A stretch of 64,000 nucleotides of DNA from assembly GCF_003363755.1 (NCBI RefSeq), contig NZ_CP031396.1, forward strand, positions 4,372,501 through 4,436,500, given 5' to 3'. This stretch comes from Pseudomonas protegens. GTDB taxonomy: Bacteria; Pseudomonadota; Gammaproteobacteria; Pseudomonadales; Pseudomonadaceae. The notes beneath the pieces were generated by a model. The model made no database searches. It was not told the DNA's origin and was given only the letters and a program-made list of their open reading frames with translations. The first letter of the stretch is position 1. Each line of letters begins with the position of its first letter. Of the stretch, positions 39,293 through 48,492 are shown in pieces. Position numbers and translations under genes: made by a program.

Positions 39293-39480
39293 TGACGGGG
39301 AAGGTGCTGAAGATCCTAGGGCAAAGATCGGCTATCGATTCGTGCGTTTTAGTCAAATGTATTTTGAGCAACCCGGGCTTATTCTCCGCGTCCTGCCTGA
39401 TTAACCTGCCGCCATCGTTTGCAACCTTCACAACCCGTCGCTGCCGATGCGCGATGGGCTGTCCCCGATGAGGCCGGATC

Positions 39481-40071
39481 ATGAAAAAAGTACTGCTGCT
39501 CAATGGCGCCAAACAATTTGCCCACTCCGATGGCCGTTACAACGCCACCCTGCACGACACCGCCCTGGCGGTGCTGGATCGCGGCGGCCTGGAGGTCAAG
39601 GTCACCCATATCGACGAGGGCTACGACATTCAGGAAGAAGTGGCGAAGTTTCTCTGGGCCGACGTGATCATCTACCAGATGCCCGGCTGGTGGATGGGCG
39701 CGCCGTGGATCGTCAAGAAGTACATCGACGAAGTCTTCACCGAAGGCCACGGCAGCCTCTACGCCAGCGATGGCCGGACCCGTTCCGACGCCTCGCAGAA
39801 ATACGGCAGCGGCGGCCTGATCCAGGGCAAGCAGTACATGCTGTCGCTGACCTGGAACGCGCCGCAGCAGGCCTTTGACGACCCGACCGACTTCTTCGAA
39901 GCCAAGGGCGTGGACGCGGTGTACTTCCCGTTCCACAAGGCCAACCAGTTCCTCGGCATGCGCGGCTTGCCGACCTTCCTCTGTGTCGACGTGATGAAGC
40001 GCCCGAACATCGAAGCCGACGTGCAGCGCTACGCGGAGCACCTCAAGGCGGTGTTCAATCTCCAGGGCTGA
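39481..40071 (+). CDS. mdaB: NADPH:quinone reductase MdaB
   Basis: MdaB is a cytosolic FAD enzyme that reduces quinones with NADPH by two electrons, protecting against quinone stress. The 196-residue product starts KKVLLLNGAKQFAHSDGRYN and has the FAD-site QMPGWWMGAPWIVKKYIDEV, both typical of MdaB. The gene is divergent from the ABM gene and followed by a LysR regulator 75 bp downstream on the same strand. Confidence 0.9.
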   Translation: MKKVLLLNGAKQFAHSDGRYNATLHDTALAVLDRGGLEVKVTHIDEGYDIQEEVAKFLWADVIIYQMPGWWMGAPWIVKKYIDEVFTEGHGSLYASDGRTRSDASQKYGSGGLIQGKQYMLSLTWNAPQQAFDDPTDFFEAKGVDAVYFPFHKANQFLGMRGLPTFLCVDVMKRPNIEADVQRYAEHLKAVFNLQG

Positions 40072-40146
40072 ATCCGGCTACTATTGAGCGCCTTGAAGCG
40101 GGCCTGCGGTTTATCCAGGGCCCACCCGCGCCGATAAAGGACTCCT

Positions 40147-41058
40147 GTGAAAGCCCGATCCGACGAGTTGCAAGTCTTGGTTTGCGTCATCGAGTGCGGT
40201 TCGATTTCCGCCGCTGCCGAGCAATTGGCCCAGACCCCTTCGGCGGTCAGTCGCACCTTGTCGCGGCTGGAGGCCAAGCTCGACACCACGCTGATCAACC
40301 GCACCACTCGACGCATGGACCTGACCGAAGAAGGTCGCTACTTCTTCGAGCAGGCCAAGCGCATTCTCGACCAGATGGACGAGCTCGAAGAGCGCCTGTC
40401 CTCGCGCCAGCGCAATCCGTCCGGGCGTTTGCGGATCAACGCCGCATCGCCTTTCATGCTGCACGCCATCGTTCCCCATGTGGCCGAGTTCCGTCGCCTG
40501 TACCCGGATATCCAGCTGGAACTCAACAGCAACGACCTGATCATCGACCTGCTGGAGCAGAGCACCGACATCGCCATCCGCATCGGCGTGCTGGCGGACT
40601 CGACCCTGCATGCCCGCTCCCTGGGCTGTAGCCCGCTGCATATCCTCGCCAGCCCCGATTACCTGGTCCGCCACGGCACGCCGCAAAGCGTGGCCGAACT
40701 GGCCGAACACACCTTGCTCGGCTTCACCCAGACCGAAACCCTCAACCACTGGCCGTTGCGCCATGTGCACGGTGATCGCTGGCAGATCCAGCCGGGCATC
40801 AGTGCCTCCAGTGGCGAGACCTTGCGCCACCTGGCGCTGGAGGGGCAGGGGATTGCCTGCCTGTCGCATTTCATGACCATCGACGACATCCGCGCCGGGC
40901 GCCTGCAACCGGTGCTGGCCTCGTTCAACAGCGGCTACCGCCAGCCGATCAACGCGGTGTACTACCGCAACTCGCAACTGGCCCTGCGCATCCAGTGCTT
41001 CCTGGATTTCATCCAGGGCAAGCTCGCGGACTACGCCAGCCCCGAGTTCCAGGGCTGA
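40147..41058 (+). CDS. LysR-type regulator downstream of mdaB
   Basis: A 303-residue LysR protein: N-terminal HTH (LQVLVCVIECGSISAAAEQL, then TPSAVSRTLSRLEAKLD) and a CrgA-like substrate-binding domain (GRLRINAASPFMLHAI). Start codon reading gives GTG at 40147. Being downstream of mdaB on the same strand, it may regulate mdaB or be co-transcribed with it. Inducer unknown. Confidence 0.9.
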   Translation: MKARSDELQVLVCVIECGSISAAAEQLAQTPSAVSRTLSRLEAKLDTTLINRTTRRMDLTEEGRYFFEQAKRILDQMDELEERLSSRQRNPSGRLRINAASPFMLHAIVPHVAEFRRLYPDIQLELNSNDLIIDLLEQSTDIAIRIGVLADSTLHARSLGCSPLHILASPDYLVRHGTPQSVAELAEHTLLGFTQTETLNHWPLRHVHGDRWQIQPGISASSGETLRHLALEGQGIACLSHFMTIDDIRAGRLQPVLASFNSGYRQPINAVYYRNSQLALRIQCFLDFIQGKLADYASPEFQG

Positions 41059-41131
41059 GCCCAGTTGGTACGAGCGTACTTCGATTGGCGATTGCTCGAA
41101 ATGCAATAGCAGGCCTATGTTCTTGCCGTTC

Positions 41132-41142
41132 AAAAACAAGAA
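41132..41142 (+). promoter_or_regulatory. Overlapping Hfq/Crc CA motifs before ggt
   Basis: AAAAACAAGAA contains two overlapping AANAANAA matches (41132-41139 and 41135-41142) immediately before the GGAAGGA ribosome-binding site. This is the position at which Hfq/Crc blocks translation of catabolic genes. Inferred target. Confidence 0.55.
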
Positions 41143-41155
41143 AAGGAAGGACCTT

Positions 41156-42823
41156 ATGCGCATCCTGTTGTTCAAGACCCTGGCCCTGACGGCCGCCATC
41201 GCCGCCAGCAGTTCGGCCTTCGCCGTGACCCTGGAAGGCGGCGCGGTGGCAGCGCCCAACCAGTACGGCGCCGATGTCGCGGCGCAGATCCTGAAGAAAG
41301 GCGGTAACGCGGTGGACGCCGCGGTGGCCACGGCCTTCGCCCTGGCAGTGACCTACCCCGAAGCCGGCAACATCGGCGGCGGCGGTTTCATGACGATGTT
41401 CGTCGATGGCAAACCCTACTTCCTCGACTACCGGGAAACCGCGCCCAAGGCCGCGACCCGGGACATGTACCTGAACGAAAAGGGCGAGGTGATCGAGAAC
41501 CTGAGCCTGGTGGGCGCCCGCGCCGCCGGGGTGCCGGGCACCGTGATGGGCCTGTGGGAAGCCCACCAGAAATTCGGCAAGTTGCCGTGGAGCGAGTTGA
41601 TCACGCCGGCCGTGGGCTACGCGAAAAACGGTTTCAAGGTGGCGGACAAGCAGTACCAGTACCGCGAGGATGCGTTGAAGCTGTTCAACGGCAGCACCAA
41701 CTTCGGCGACTACTTCGGCAGCATGAAACCCGGTGAAACCTTCCGTCAGCCGGAGCTGGCCGCGACCCTGGAGCGCATCGCCGACCAGGGCGCCAAGGAG
41801 TTCTACAGCGGCAAGACCGCCGATTTGCTGGTGGCGCAGATGCAGGCCGACAAGGGCCTGATCACCAAGCAGGACCTGCAGGACTACAAGGTCCAGTGGC
41901 GCCAGCCGCTGCAGGTCAGCTTCCGTGGCAACACCCTGTACACCGCACCGCCACCCAGCTCCGGCGGGGTGGCCCTGGCGCAGTTGATCAGCATCAAGGA
42001 AGAGCGTGCCGCGGACTTCAAGGGCGTCGAGCTGAACTCGGCCAAGTACATCCACTTGCTGGCGGAAATCGAAAAGCGCGTGTTCGCCGACCGTGCCGAC
42101 TACCTGGGCGACCCGGCGTTCTCCGACGTGCCGGTCAAGCAACTGACCGACCCGGCCTATCTGAAAAAACGCGCCGCCGAGGTCAACCCCAACGCTATCT
42201 CGGCCACCGAGAAAGTGCGTCCCGGGCTTGAGCCGCACCAGACCACCCACTTCTCCATCGTCGATGCCCAGGGCAACGCGGTGAGCAACACCTACACCCT
42301 GAACTGGGATTACGGCAGTGGCGTGGTGGTCAAGGGCGCAGGCTTCTTGCTCAATGACGAAATGGACGACTTCAGCGCCAAGCCAGGCGTAGCCAACGCC
42401 TTCGGCGTGGTGGGTGGCGATGCCAACGCCATCGCCCCGGGCAAGCGCATGCTGTCGTCCATGAGCCCGAGCCTGGTGACTCGCGACGGCAAGGTCACCC
42501 TGGTGCTGGGTACCCCCGGTGGTTCGCGGATCTTCACCTCGATCTTCCAGGTGCTGAACAACCTCTATGACTACAACCTGCCCCTGGAAAAGGCCGTGGC
42601 CGCGCAGCGCGTGCATCACCAGCTGTTGCCCAAGGACACGATCTACTACGACGCCTATGCGCCGCTCACCGGCAAGGTCGCCGATGAGCTGAAAACCATG
42701 GGCTACACCCTGGAAGACCAGGGCTGGGAGATGGGCGACATCCAGGCGATCCGGGTCAACGGCACCGCGCTTGAAACCGCTTCCGACCCGCGTGGTCGTG
42801 GCGTCGGCAAGGTCGTCAAATAA
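41156..42823 (+). CDS. ggt: Gamma-glutamyltranspeptidase
   Basis: GGT is a periplasmic N-terminal-nucleophile hydrolase that cleaves glutathione and other gamma-glutamyl compounds. The 555-residue precursor has a signal peptide (cleavage likely after SSAFA, about residue 22-24) and self-cleaves before Thr363 in the QTTHFS motif, giving large and small subunits. The small-subunit segment MDDFSAKPG and the oxyanion GTPGGSRI are conserved. The ATG at 41156 follows GGAAGGA. It is transcribed alone and flanked downstream by a REPIN. Confidence 0.96.
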   Translation: MRILLFKTLALTAAIAASSSAFAVTLEGGAVAAPNQYGADVAAQILKKGGNAVDAAVATAFALAVTYPEAGNIGGGGFMTMFVDGKPYFLDYRETAPKAATRDMYLNEKGEVIENLSLVGARAAGVPGTVMGLWEAHQKFGKLPWSELITPAVGYAKNGFKVADKQYQYREDALKLFNGSTNFGDYFGSMKPGETFRQPELAATLERIADQGAKEFYSGKTADLLVAQMQADKGLITKQDLQDYKVQWRQPLQVSFRGNTLYTAPPPSSGGVALAQLISIKEERAADFKGVELNSAKYIHLLAEIEKRVFADRADYLGDPAFSDVPVKQLTDPAYLKKRAAEVNPNAISATEKVRPGLEPHQTTHFSIVDAQGNAVSNTYTLNWDYGSGVVVKGAGFLLNDEMDDFSAKPGVANAFGVVGGDANAIAPGKRMLSSMSPSLVTRDGKVTLVLGTPGGSRIFTSIFQVLNNLYDYNLPLEKAVAAQRVHHQLLPKDTIYYDAYAPLTGKVADELKTMGYTLEDQGWEMGDIQAIRVNGTALETASDPRGRGVGKVVK

Positions 42824-42836
42824 CCGCTGAATCGCT

Positions 42837-42917
42837 GTAGGAGCCGGCTTTCCGGCGAACGGGCCCGTCAGCCTGGCGCCCGATCGAGCGCCGCTTCGCT
42901 GGCAAGCCAGCTCCTAC
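42837..42917 (+). repeat. REPIN of the GTAGGAGCCGGCTTxCCGGCG family
   Basis: Left arm GTAGGAGCCGGCTTTCCGGC and right arm CTGGCAAGCCAGCTCCTAC, inverted. It is the same family as the copy at 38003, placed just after the ggt stop. Confidence 0.85.
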
Positions 42918-43035
42918 CTTTGTTGTTCACGCGCCGACGAGCGGCTGTTCGGCGGCGCTTCAATTCCGTACCATTGCGCGCCTTTTTCCGCTCTCCCCCA
43001 GGACCGCGTCCGCCGGTCCGTCGATCAGGTCAACC

Positions 43036-44481
43036 ATGAAAGCAAAACGTCTGCGCGCCGATGTCCTGGCCGGACTCACTACCTCCTTCGCCTTGCTCCC
43101 CGAATGCATCGCCTTCGCCCTGGTGGCTCACCTCAACCCGTTGATGGGCCTGTACGGCGCCTTCTTCATCTGCACCCTGACCGCGCTGTTCGGTGGTCGG
43201 CCGGGCATGGTTTCCGGCGCTGCCGGTTCCATGGCGGTGGTGATCGTCGCCCTGGTGGTGCAGCACGGGGTGCAGTACCTGCTGGCCACGGTGTTGCTGG
43301 GCGGGCTGGTCATGGTCGCCTTTGGCCTGCTGCGCCTGGGCAAGTTGGTGCGCATGGTGCCGCACCCGGTGATGCTGGGGTTCGTCAACGGCCTGGCAAT
43401 CGTCATTGCCCTGGCCCAGCTGGAGCATTTCAAGAGCGGTGAACACTGGCTCAGCGGCCAGGCGCTGTACCTGATGGCCGGGCTGGTGGCGCTGACCATG
43501 GCCATTGTCTACCTGCTGCCACGCCTGACTCGGGCTGTGCCACCGGCCCTGGTGGCGATCCTCGGCGTCGGCGCATTGGTGTACCTGCTGGGCCTGCCGA
43601 CCCGCACCCTGGGGGACATGGCCCACATCGCCGGCGGTCTGCCGAGCCTGGCGCTGCCCCAGGTGCCGTGGAACCTGGATACCCTGGGCATCATCGCGCC
43701 CTACGCGTTGCTGATGGCCATGGTTGGCCTGCTGGAAACCCTGCTGACCCTGAACCTCACCGACGAAATCACCGAGAGCCGTGGCTACCCGGACCGCGAA
43801 TGCGTGGCCCTGGGCGCGGCCAATGTGGTTTCGGGCCTGTTCGGCGGCATGGGCGGCTGCGCGATGATCGGCCAGACCGTGATCAACCTCAGCTCCGGTG
43901 GCCGCGGGCGCTTGTCCGGGGTGGTGGCCGGGGGGCTGATCCTGCTGTTCGTGCTGTTCCTGTCGCCGCTGATCGAGCGCATTCCCCTAGCGGCCCTGGT
44001 AGGGGTGATGTTCGTGGTGTCGCAGCAGACCTTTGCCTGGGCCTCGTTGCGGGTGATCAACAAGGTGCCGATGAACGATGTGCTGGTGATCCTCGCCGTG
44101 AGCGTGATCACGGTGTTCACCGACCTGGCCATAGCGGTGTTCTGCGGCATTGTGATCGCGGCGCTGAACTTCGCCTGGCAGCAGGCCCGGGAGCTGTACG
44201 CCGACGCTCACCTGGAGGCCGACGGCAGCAAGCGCTATCAGTTGCACGGCACTTTGTTCTTTGCTTCCACCACGCTGTTTCTCAATCAGTTCGACCCGGC
44301 GGGTGATCCACAGCATGTCACCGTCGACTGTCGCCACCTGAGCTTTGTCGACTACTCGGCCATCGCCGCCCTGAAAACCTTGCGCGAGCGCTATGCCAAG
44401 GCCGGCAAGCAACTGCGGGTGCTGCACCTGTCGGAGCGTTGCAAGAAGCTGCTGAAACGAGCCCGGGTGCAACACGACTGA
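43036..44481 (+). CDS. SulP-family anion transporter with STAS domain
   Basis: A 481-residue inner-membrane transporter: about 10-14 helices (residues 10-390) of the SulP/SLC26 family followed by a cytosolic STAS domain (about 400-475, with VTVDCRHLSFVDYSAIAAL). The GFVNGLAIVIALAQLEHF and GGMGGCAMIGQTVINLSSGG stretches are typical. It should move sulfate, bicarbonate or dicarboxylates; the substrate is not readable. It stands alone and ends at a strong terminator. Confidence 0.9.
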   Translation: MKAKRLRADVLAGLTTSFALLPECIAFALVAHLNPLMGLYGAFFICTLTALFGGRPGMVSGAAGSMAVVIVALVVQHGVQYLLATVLLGGLVMVAFGLLRLGKLVRMVPHPVMLGFVNGLAIVIALAQLEHFKSGEHWLSGQALYLMAGLVALTMAIVYLLPRLTRAVPPALVAILGVGALVYLLGLPTRTLGDMAHIAGGLPSLALPQVPWNLDTLGIIAPYALLMAMVGLLETLLTLNLTDEITESRGYPDRECVALGAANVVSGLFGGMGGCAMIGQTVINLSSGGRGRLSGVVAGGLILLFVLFLSPLIERIPLAALVGVMFVVSQQTFAWASLRVINKVPMNDVLVILAVSVITVFTDLAIAVFCGIVIAALNFAWQQARELYADAHLEADGSKRYQLHGTLFFASTTLFLNQFDPAGDPQHVTVDCRHLSFVDYSAIAALKTLRERYAKAGKQLRVLHLSERCKKLLKRARVQHD

Positions 44482-44487
44482 GGCTCG

Positions 44488-44516
44488 GGGGCGAGTGGCA
44501 GCGCTCGCCCGTTTTT
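44488..44516 (+). terminator. Terminator after the SulP gene
   Basis: GGGCGAG and CTCGCCC form a 7-bp GC stem followed by GTTTTTC, 7 nt after the stop codon. Confidence 0.85.
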
Positions 44517-44610
44517 CAATGCGCGGGGATGAAAATAGCCACTACCGATTTTCATCGCTCGCGCTTTTGCATAGCTGTTCGCGACAAGGCCTGCCTCTTT
44601 ACGAAAATTA

Positions 44611-44658
44611 GTTTCACTTGGTTTGAAACAAAACTCCTTAAGTGATTAAAGAGTTTCA
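44611..44658 (+). promoter_or_regulatory. Candidate RpiR operator upstream of the permease operon
   Basis: GTTTCA (44611) and TGAAAC (44624) form a perfect inverted repeat with a 7-bp spacer, and a third GTTTCA lies at 44653, exactly 42 bp (four helical turns) from the first. All are 40-90 bp before the permease ATG. RpiR regulators often use such GAAA/TTTC dyads; inference. Confidence 0.5.
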
Positions 44659-44697
44659 CAACCATTCAAAAGTGACGCTGTTTTCAAGGAGAACACC

Positions 44698-46047
44698 ATG
44701 GCTCCCGCAACGGGTTATTGGCTGCTGGGCTACGCCGCAGTCGCCATCATTGCGTTGATCGTGTTGATCGCCCGCTACCGACTCAATCCCTTTATCGTCA
44801 TCACCCTGGTGTCCGTCGGCCTGGCGCTGATGGCCGGCATGCCGCCGTCCGGCGTGGTGGGTGCCTATGAAGCCGGGGTCGGCAAGACCCTGGGCCATAT
44901 CGCCCTGGTGGTGGCCCTGGGCACCATGCTCGGCAAGCTGATGGCCGAATCCGGCGGCGCCGAACAAGTGGCGCGGACCTTGATCGACCGCTTCGGCGAG
45001 CGCAACGCCCATTGGGCCATGGTCTGTATCGCCTTTCTGGTGGGGCTGCCGCTGTTTTTCGAAGTGGGTTTTGTACTGCTCATCCCCATTGCTTTCACCG
45101 TGGCGCGGCGGGTGGGGGTGTCGCTGCTGATGGTGGGCCTGCCCATGGTCGCCGGGCTGTCGGTGGTCCACGCTCTGGTGCCGCCGCACCCGGGGGCGAT
45201 GCTGGCGGTGCAGGCCTATCAGGCGTCGGTGGGGCAGACCCTGCTGTACGCGATCCTGATCGGCGTGCCCACGGCGATCATCGCCGGTCCGGTGTATGCC
45301 CGGTTTATCGTGCCGCACATTCATCTGCCGGCCGAGAACCCCCTGGAGCGTCAGTTCATTGCTCGCGAACCCCGGGCGCGCCTGCCCAGCTTTGGCCTGA
45401 CCATGTTCACCATCCTGCTGCCGGTGGTGCTGATGCTGATCGGCGGCTGGGCCAACCTGCTGGCCGAGCCCGGCACCGGGCTCAATCAGTTCCTGCTGTT
45501 TATCGGCAACTCGGTGATCGCTCTGTTGGTGGCCACCCTGGTGAGTTTCTGGACCCTGGGGCTGGCCCAGGGCATCAACCGTGAATCGATCCTCAAGTTC
45601 ACCAACGAGTGCCTGGCGCCCACGGCCAGCATCACCTTGCTGGTGGGGGCCGGTGGTGGCCTGAACCGGATTCTGATCGACTCCGGGGTCACCGAGCAGA
45701 TCGTCGGCCTGGCCCATGAATTCCAGCTGTCGCCGCTGTGGATGGGCTGGCTGTTTGCGGTGTTGATGCGGGTCGCCACCGGTTCCGCCACCGTGGCCCT
45801 GACCACCGCTTCCGGGGTGGTGGCACCGGTGGCCGTCGGCCTGGGGTATCCCCACCCGGAACTGCTGGTGATTGCCACCGGGGCCGGTTCGGTGATTCTG
45901 TCCCACGTCAACGACGGTGGCTTCTGGCTGGTGAAGGAATACTTCAATATGACCGTCATTCAAACCTTCAAGACCTGGACCGTGCTGGAGACGCTGATTT
46001 CGCTGATCGCCTTCGGCCTGACCCTGGGACTCGCGGAGCTGTTGTAG
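44698..46047 (+). CDS. GntP-family permease (gluconate/D-serine type)
   Basis: A 449-residue proton-coupled permease of the GntP/DsdX family with about 12 helices. Family motifs include LPLFFEVGFVLLIPIAF, HALVPPHPGAMLA and VATGSATVALTTASG. AAGGAG precedes the ATG. It ends immediately before the RpiR ATG, and a D-aminoacylase follows, so the likely cargo is N-acyl-D-amino acids or D-amino acids rather than gluconate. This is inferred from the operon. Confidence 0.92.
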   Translation: MAPATGYWLLGYAAVAIIALIVLIARYRLNPFIVITLVSVGLALMAGMPPSGVVGAYEAGVGKTLGHIALVVALGTMLGKLMAESGGAEQVARTLIDRFGERNAHWAMVCIAFLVGLPLFFEVGFVLLIPIAFTVARRVGVSLLMVGLPMVAGLSVVHALVPPHPGAMLAVQAYQASVGQTLLYAILIGVPTAIIAGPVYARFIVPHIHLPAENPLERQFIAREPRARLPSFGLTMFTILLPVVLMLIGGWANLLAEPGTGLNQFLLFIGNSVIALLVATLVSFWTLGLAQGINRESILKFTNECLAPTASITLLVGAGGGLNRILIDSGVTEQIVGLAHEFQLSPLWMGWLFAVLMRVATGSATVALTTASGVVAPVAVGLGYPHPELLVIATGAGSVILSHVNDGGFWLVKEYFNMTVIQTFKTWTVLETLISLIAFGLTLGLAELL

Positions 46048-46908
46048 ATGGACATTCTTTATCAGATCCGTTCGCGCCTGGATGACTTCAGCGCCGGGGA
46101 AGGGCGGATCGCCCGCTTGCTGCTCGACGACGTGGGCTTTGCCGCCTCCGCCAGCCTCGACGAACTTGCCCAGCGCGCCGAAGTCAGCGCCGCCACCCTG
46201 TCGCGCTTTGCCCGCAGCGTCGGTTGCCGCGATTTGCGCCAACTGCGCTTGCAACTGGCCCAGGCCAGCGGTGTCGGTAGCCGCTTTCTCGACCCGGCCG
46301 GGGCGCCCGAACAGTCCGGTTTCTACCGGCAGATCCTGGGCGATATCGAGTCTGCGCTGCATCAGCACCTGGCCGGTTTCGAGGAAACGCAGTTTGCCGA
46401 TGCGTTGCGCTTGCTGGGGCGCGCACGGATGATCCACGCCTTCGGCATGGGCGGCTGCTCGACGCTGTGCAGCGATGAACTGCAGGTGCGCCTGGTGCGC
46501 CTGGGCTACCCCATCGCCGCCTGCCACGACCCGGTGATGATGCGGGTGACCGCCGCCGCCCTGGGGCCGCAACACGCTGTGATCGCCTGTTCCCTGACCG
46601 GCATCACCCCCGAATTGCTGGACGCGGTGGCCCTGGCCCGCAACTACGGTGCCGGCATCCTCGCCATCACCCTGCCCGAGTCACCCCTGGCGCAACTGGC
46701 GGACGTGGTGCTGCCTCTGCACAGCGCCGAAACCTCGTTCATCTACAAACCCACCGCGGCCCGCTACGGCATGCTGCTGGCCATTGATGTGCTGGCCACC
46801 GAGCTGGCCCTGGCCCTGCCCGATGACAGCCAGGAACGCCTGCGGCGAATCAAGCTGGCCCTGGACCATTACCGGGGCGGCGACGACTGCCTGCCCCTGG
46901 GAGACTGA
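46048..46908 (+). CDS. RpiR-family regulator (HTH plus SIS domain)
   Basis: A 286-residue regulator with an N-terminal HTH_6 domain (residues 1-77, LAQRAEVSAATLSRFARSVGC) and a C-terminal SIS domain (about 115-250, MIHAFGMGGCSTLCSDELQVRLVRLG). SIS domains normally bind phosphosugars; in this operon the ligand may be an amino-acid derivative. The ATG abuts the permease stop and its stop is 1 bp before the D-aminoacylase ATG. It probably binds the dyads upstream of the permease gene. Confidence 0.92.
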   Translation: MDILYQIRSRLDDFSAGEGRIARLLLDDVGFAASASLDELAQRAEVSAATLSRFARSVGCRDLRQLRLQLAQASGVGSRFLDPAGAPEQSGFYRQILGDIESALHQHLAGFEETQFADALRLLGRARMIHAFGMGGCSTLCSDELQVRLVRLGYPIAACHDPVMMRVTAAALGPQHAVIACSLTGITPELLDAVALARNYGAGILAITLPESPLAQLADVVLPLHSAETSFIYKPTAARYGMLLAIDVLATELALALPDDSQERLRRIKLALDHYRGGDDCLPLGD

Positions 46909-46909
46909 C

Positions 46910-48376
46910 ATGCGCTACGACACGCTGATCCGCAACGCCCTGATCATCGACGGCAGCGACCGCCCGGGCTATCCCGCCGACCTGGCGATCGGCGACGGTC
47001 GCATCCAGCGCATCGGCGACCTGTCCGCGGCCACCGCCGAGCACGAGATTGATGCCGGCGGCCGGGTTCTGGCTCCGGGCTTCATCGATGTGCACACCCA
47101 CGACGACACCGTGGTGATCCGCCAGCCGCAGATGCTGCCCAAGCTCAGCCAGGGCGTGACCACGGTGATCGTCGGCAACTGCGGGATCAGCGCTGCGCCG
47201 GTGAGCCTCAAGGGCGATCCGCCGGACCCGATGAACCTGCTGGGCGAGCGCTCGATGTTTGTCTATCCGCACTTTCGCGACTATCGCGCGGCGGTGGATG
47301 AGGCGCGCCCGGCGGTGAACGTCGCGGCCCTGGTGGGGCACACGGCGCTGCGCAGCAACCACCTTTCGGACCTGCATCGCACCGCCAGCGCAGGCGAAAT
47401 CGCGGCCATGCGCGAGCAACTGCGCGAAAGCCTGGAGGACGGCGCCCTCGGCCTGTCCAGCGGGCTGGCCTATGCCAGCGCGTTTTGCGCCGAGACCGAT
47501 GAAGTGCTGCAACTGGCCCAGGAACTGACGGCGTTCGGGGCGGTGTACACCACCCACCTGCGCAGCGAGTTCGAGCCGGTGCTGGAGGCCATGGACGAAG
47601 CCTTCCTGATCGGTCGCGCGGCCCGGGCACCGGTGATCGTCTCCCACCTCAAATGCGCCGGGGCCGGCAACTGGGGACGCAGCCCGCAACTGCTGGCGGC
47701 CCTGGAACAGGCGGCCCAGGATCATCCGGTGGGCTGCGATTGTTATCCCTACGCCGCCAGCTCTTCGACCCTGGATCTCAAGCAGGTCACCGATGCGTAC
47801 CGCATCACCATCACCTGGTCCACGCCGCACCCCGAACAGGGCGGTCGTGATCTGAACGAGATTGCCGACGAGTGGGGCGTCAGCCTGCTGGTCGCCGCCG
47901 AGCGCCTGCAACCGGCGGGGGCGGTGTACTACGGCATGGATGAAAGCGACGTGCGGCGCATCCTCGCCCATCCGCTGTCGATGATCGGCTCCGATGGCCT
48001 GCCGGAAGATCCCTTCCCTCATCCACGGTTGTGGGGGGCCTTCCCTCGGGTACTGGGCCACTTCAGCCGCGACCTGGGCCTGTTCCCGCTGCACACCGCG
48101 GTGCACAAGATGACCGGGCTTTCGGCGGCGCGATTCGGCCTGCACCAGCGCGGCGAAATCCGCGAGGGGCATTGGGCCGACCTGGTGCTGTTCGACCCGG
48201 CGCGGGTGCGCGACGTGGCCGATTTCAAGCACCCGCAGCAAGCCGCGCAAGGGATCGACGGGGTCTGGGTCAATGGCGTGCGCAGCTACGCCGAGGGCCA
48301 GGCCAACGGTCAGCGCTCGGGACGTTTCTTAGCGAGGGAGGGGGATTTGCGCCGGGGCTTCACATTCGCAGTCTGA
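46910..48376 (+). CDS. N-acyl-D-amino-acid deacylase (D-aminoacylase)
   Basis: A 488-residue zinc amidohydrolase that removes acyl groups from N-acyl-D-amino acids. The metal-binding HTHDD is at residues 62-66, the family cysteine is C91 in VGNCGIS, and further ligands are expected in VSHLKCAGAG and IGSDGLPEDP. The start at 46910 lies one base after the rpiR stop. Operon permease-RpiR-deacylase points to uptake and cleavage of acylated D-amino acids, for example from peptidoglycan-derived or microbial products. The exact D-amino acid cannot be told. Confidence 0.93.
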   Translation: MRYDTLIRNALIIDGSDRPGYPADLAIGDGRIQRIGDLSAATAEHEIDAGGRVLAPGFIDVHTHDDTVVIRQPQMLPKLSQGVTTVIVGNCGISAAPVSLKGDPPDPMNLLGERSMFVYPHFRDYRAAVDEARPAVNVAALVGHTALRSNHLSDLHRTASAGEIAAMREQLRESLEDGALGLSSGLAYASAFCAETDEVLQLAQELTAFGAVYTTHLRSEFEPVLEAMDEAFLIGRAARAPVIVSHLKCAGAGNWGRSPQLLAALEQAAQDHPVGCDCYPYAASSSTLDLKQVTDAYRITITWSTPHPEQGGRDLNEIADEWGVSLLVAAERLQPAGAVYYGMDESDVRRILAHPLSMIGSDGLPEDPFPHPRLWGAFPRVLGHFSRDLGLFPLHTAVHKMTGLSAARFGLHQRGEIREGHWADLVLFDPARVRDVADFKHPQQAAQGIDGVWVNGVRSYAEGQANGQRSGRFLAREGDLRRGFTFAV

Positions 48377-48391
48377 TTCTATGATCTTCGT

Positions 48392-48409
48392 CACAGCGAT
48401 GGCGCTGTG
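48392..48409 (+). terminator. Possible terminator after the D-aminoacylase
   Basis: CACAGCG-ATGG-CGCTGTG forms a perfect 7-bp hairpin 15 nt after the stop codon. Only a short T stretch follows (CCATTAAAG), so strength is uncertain. Confidence 0.4.
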
Positions 48410-48492
48410 CCATTAAAGAATCCTTGCGCGGCGCCGAAGTGCTGGGAATCGCCGCCTGTAGAGTCGGCCTATTTCAGTCAGGGAGTCATGCA

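Noticed and set aside
44656..46575. Minus-strand reading frame of 639 residues opposite the GntP and RpiR genes
   Set aside because: Low-complexity H/Q/G-rich antisense translation; the plus strand encodes clear families.
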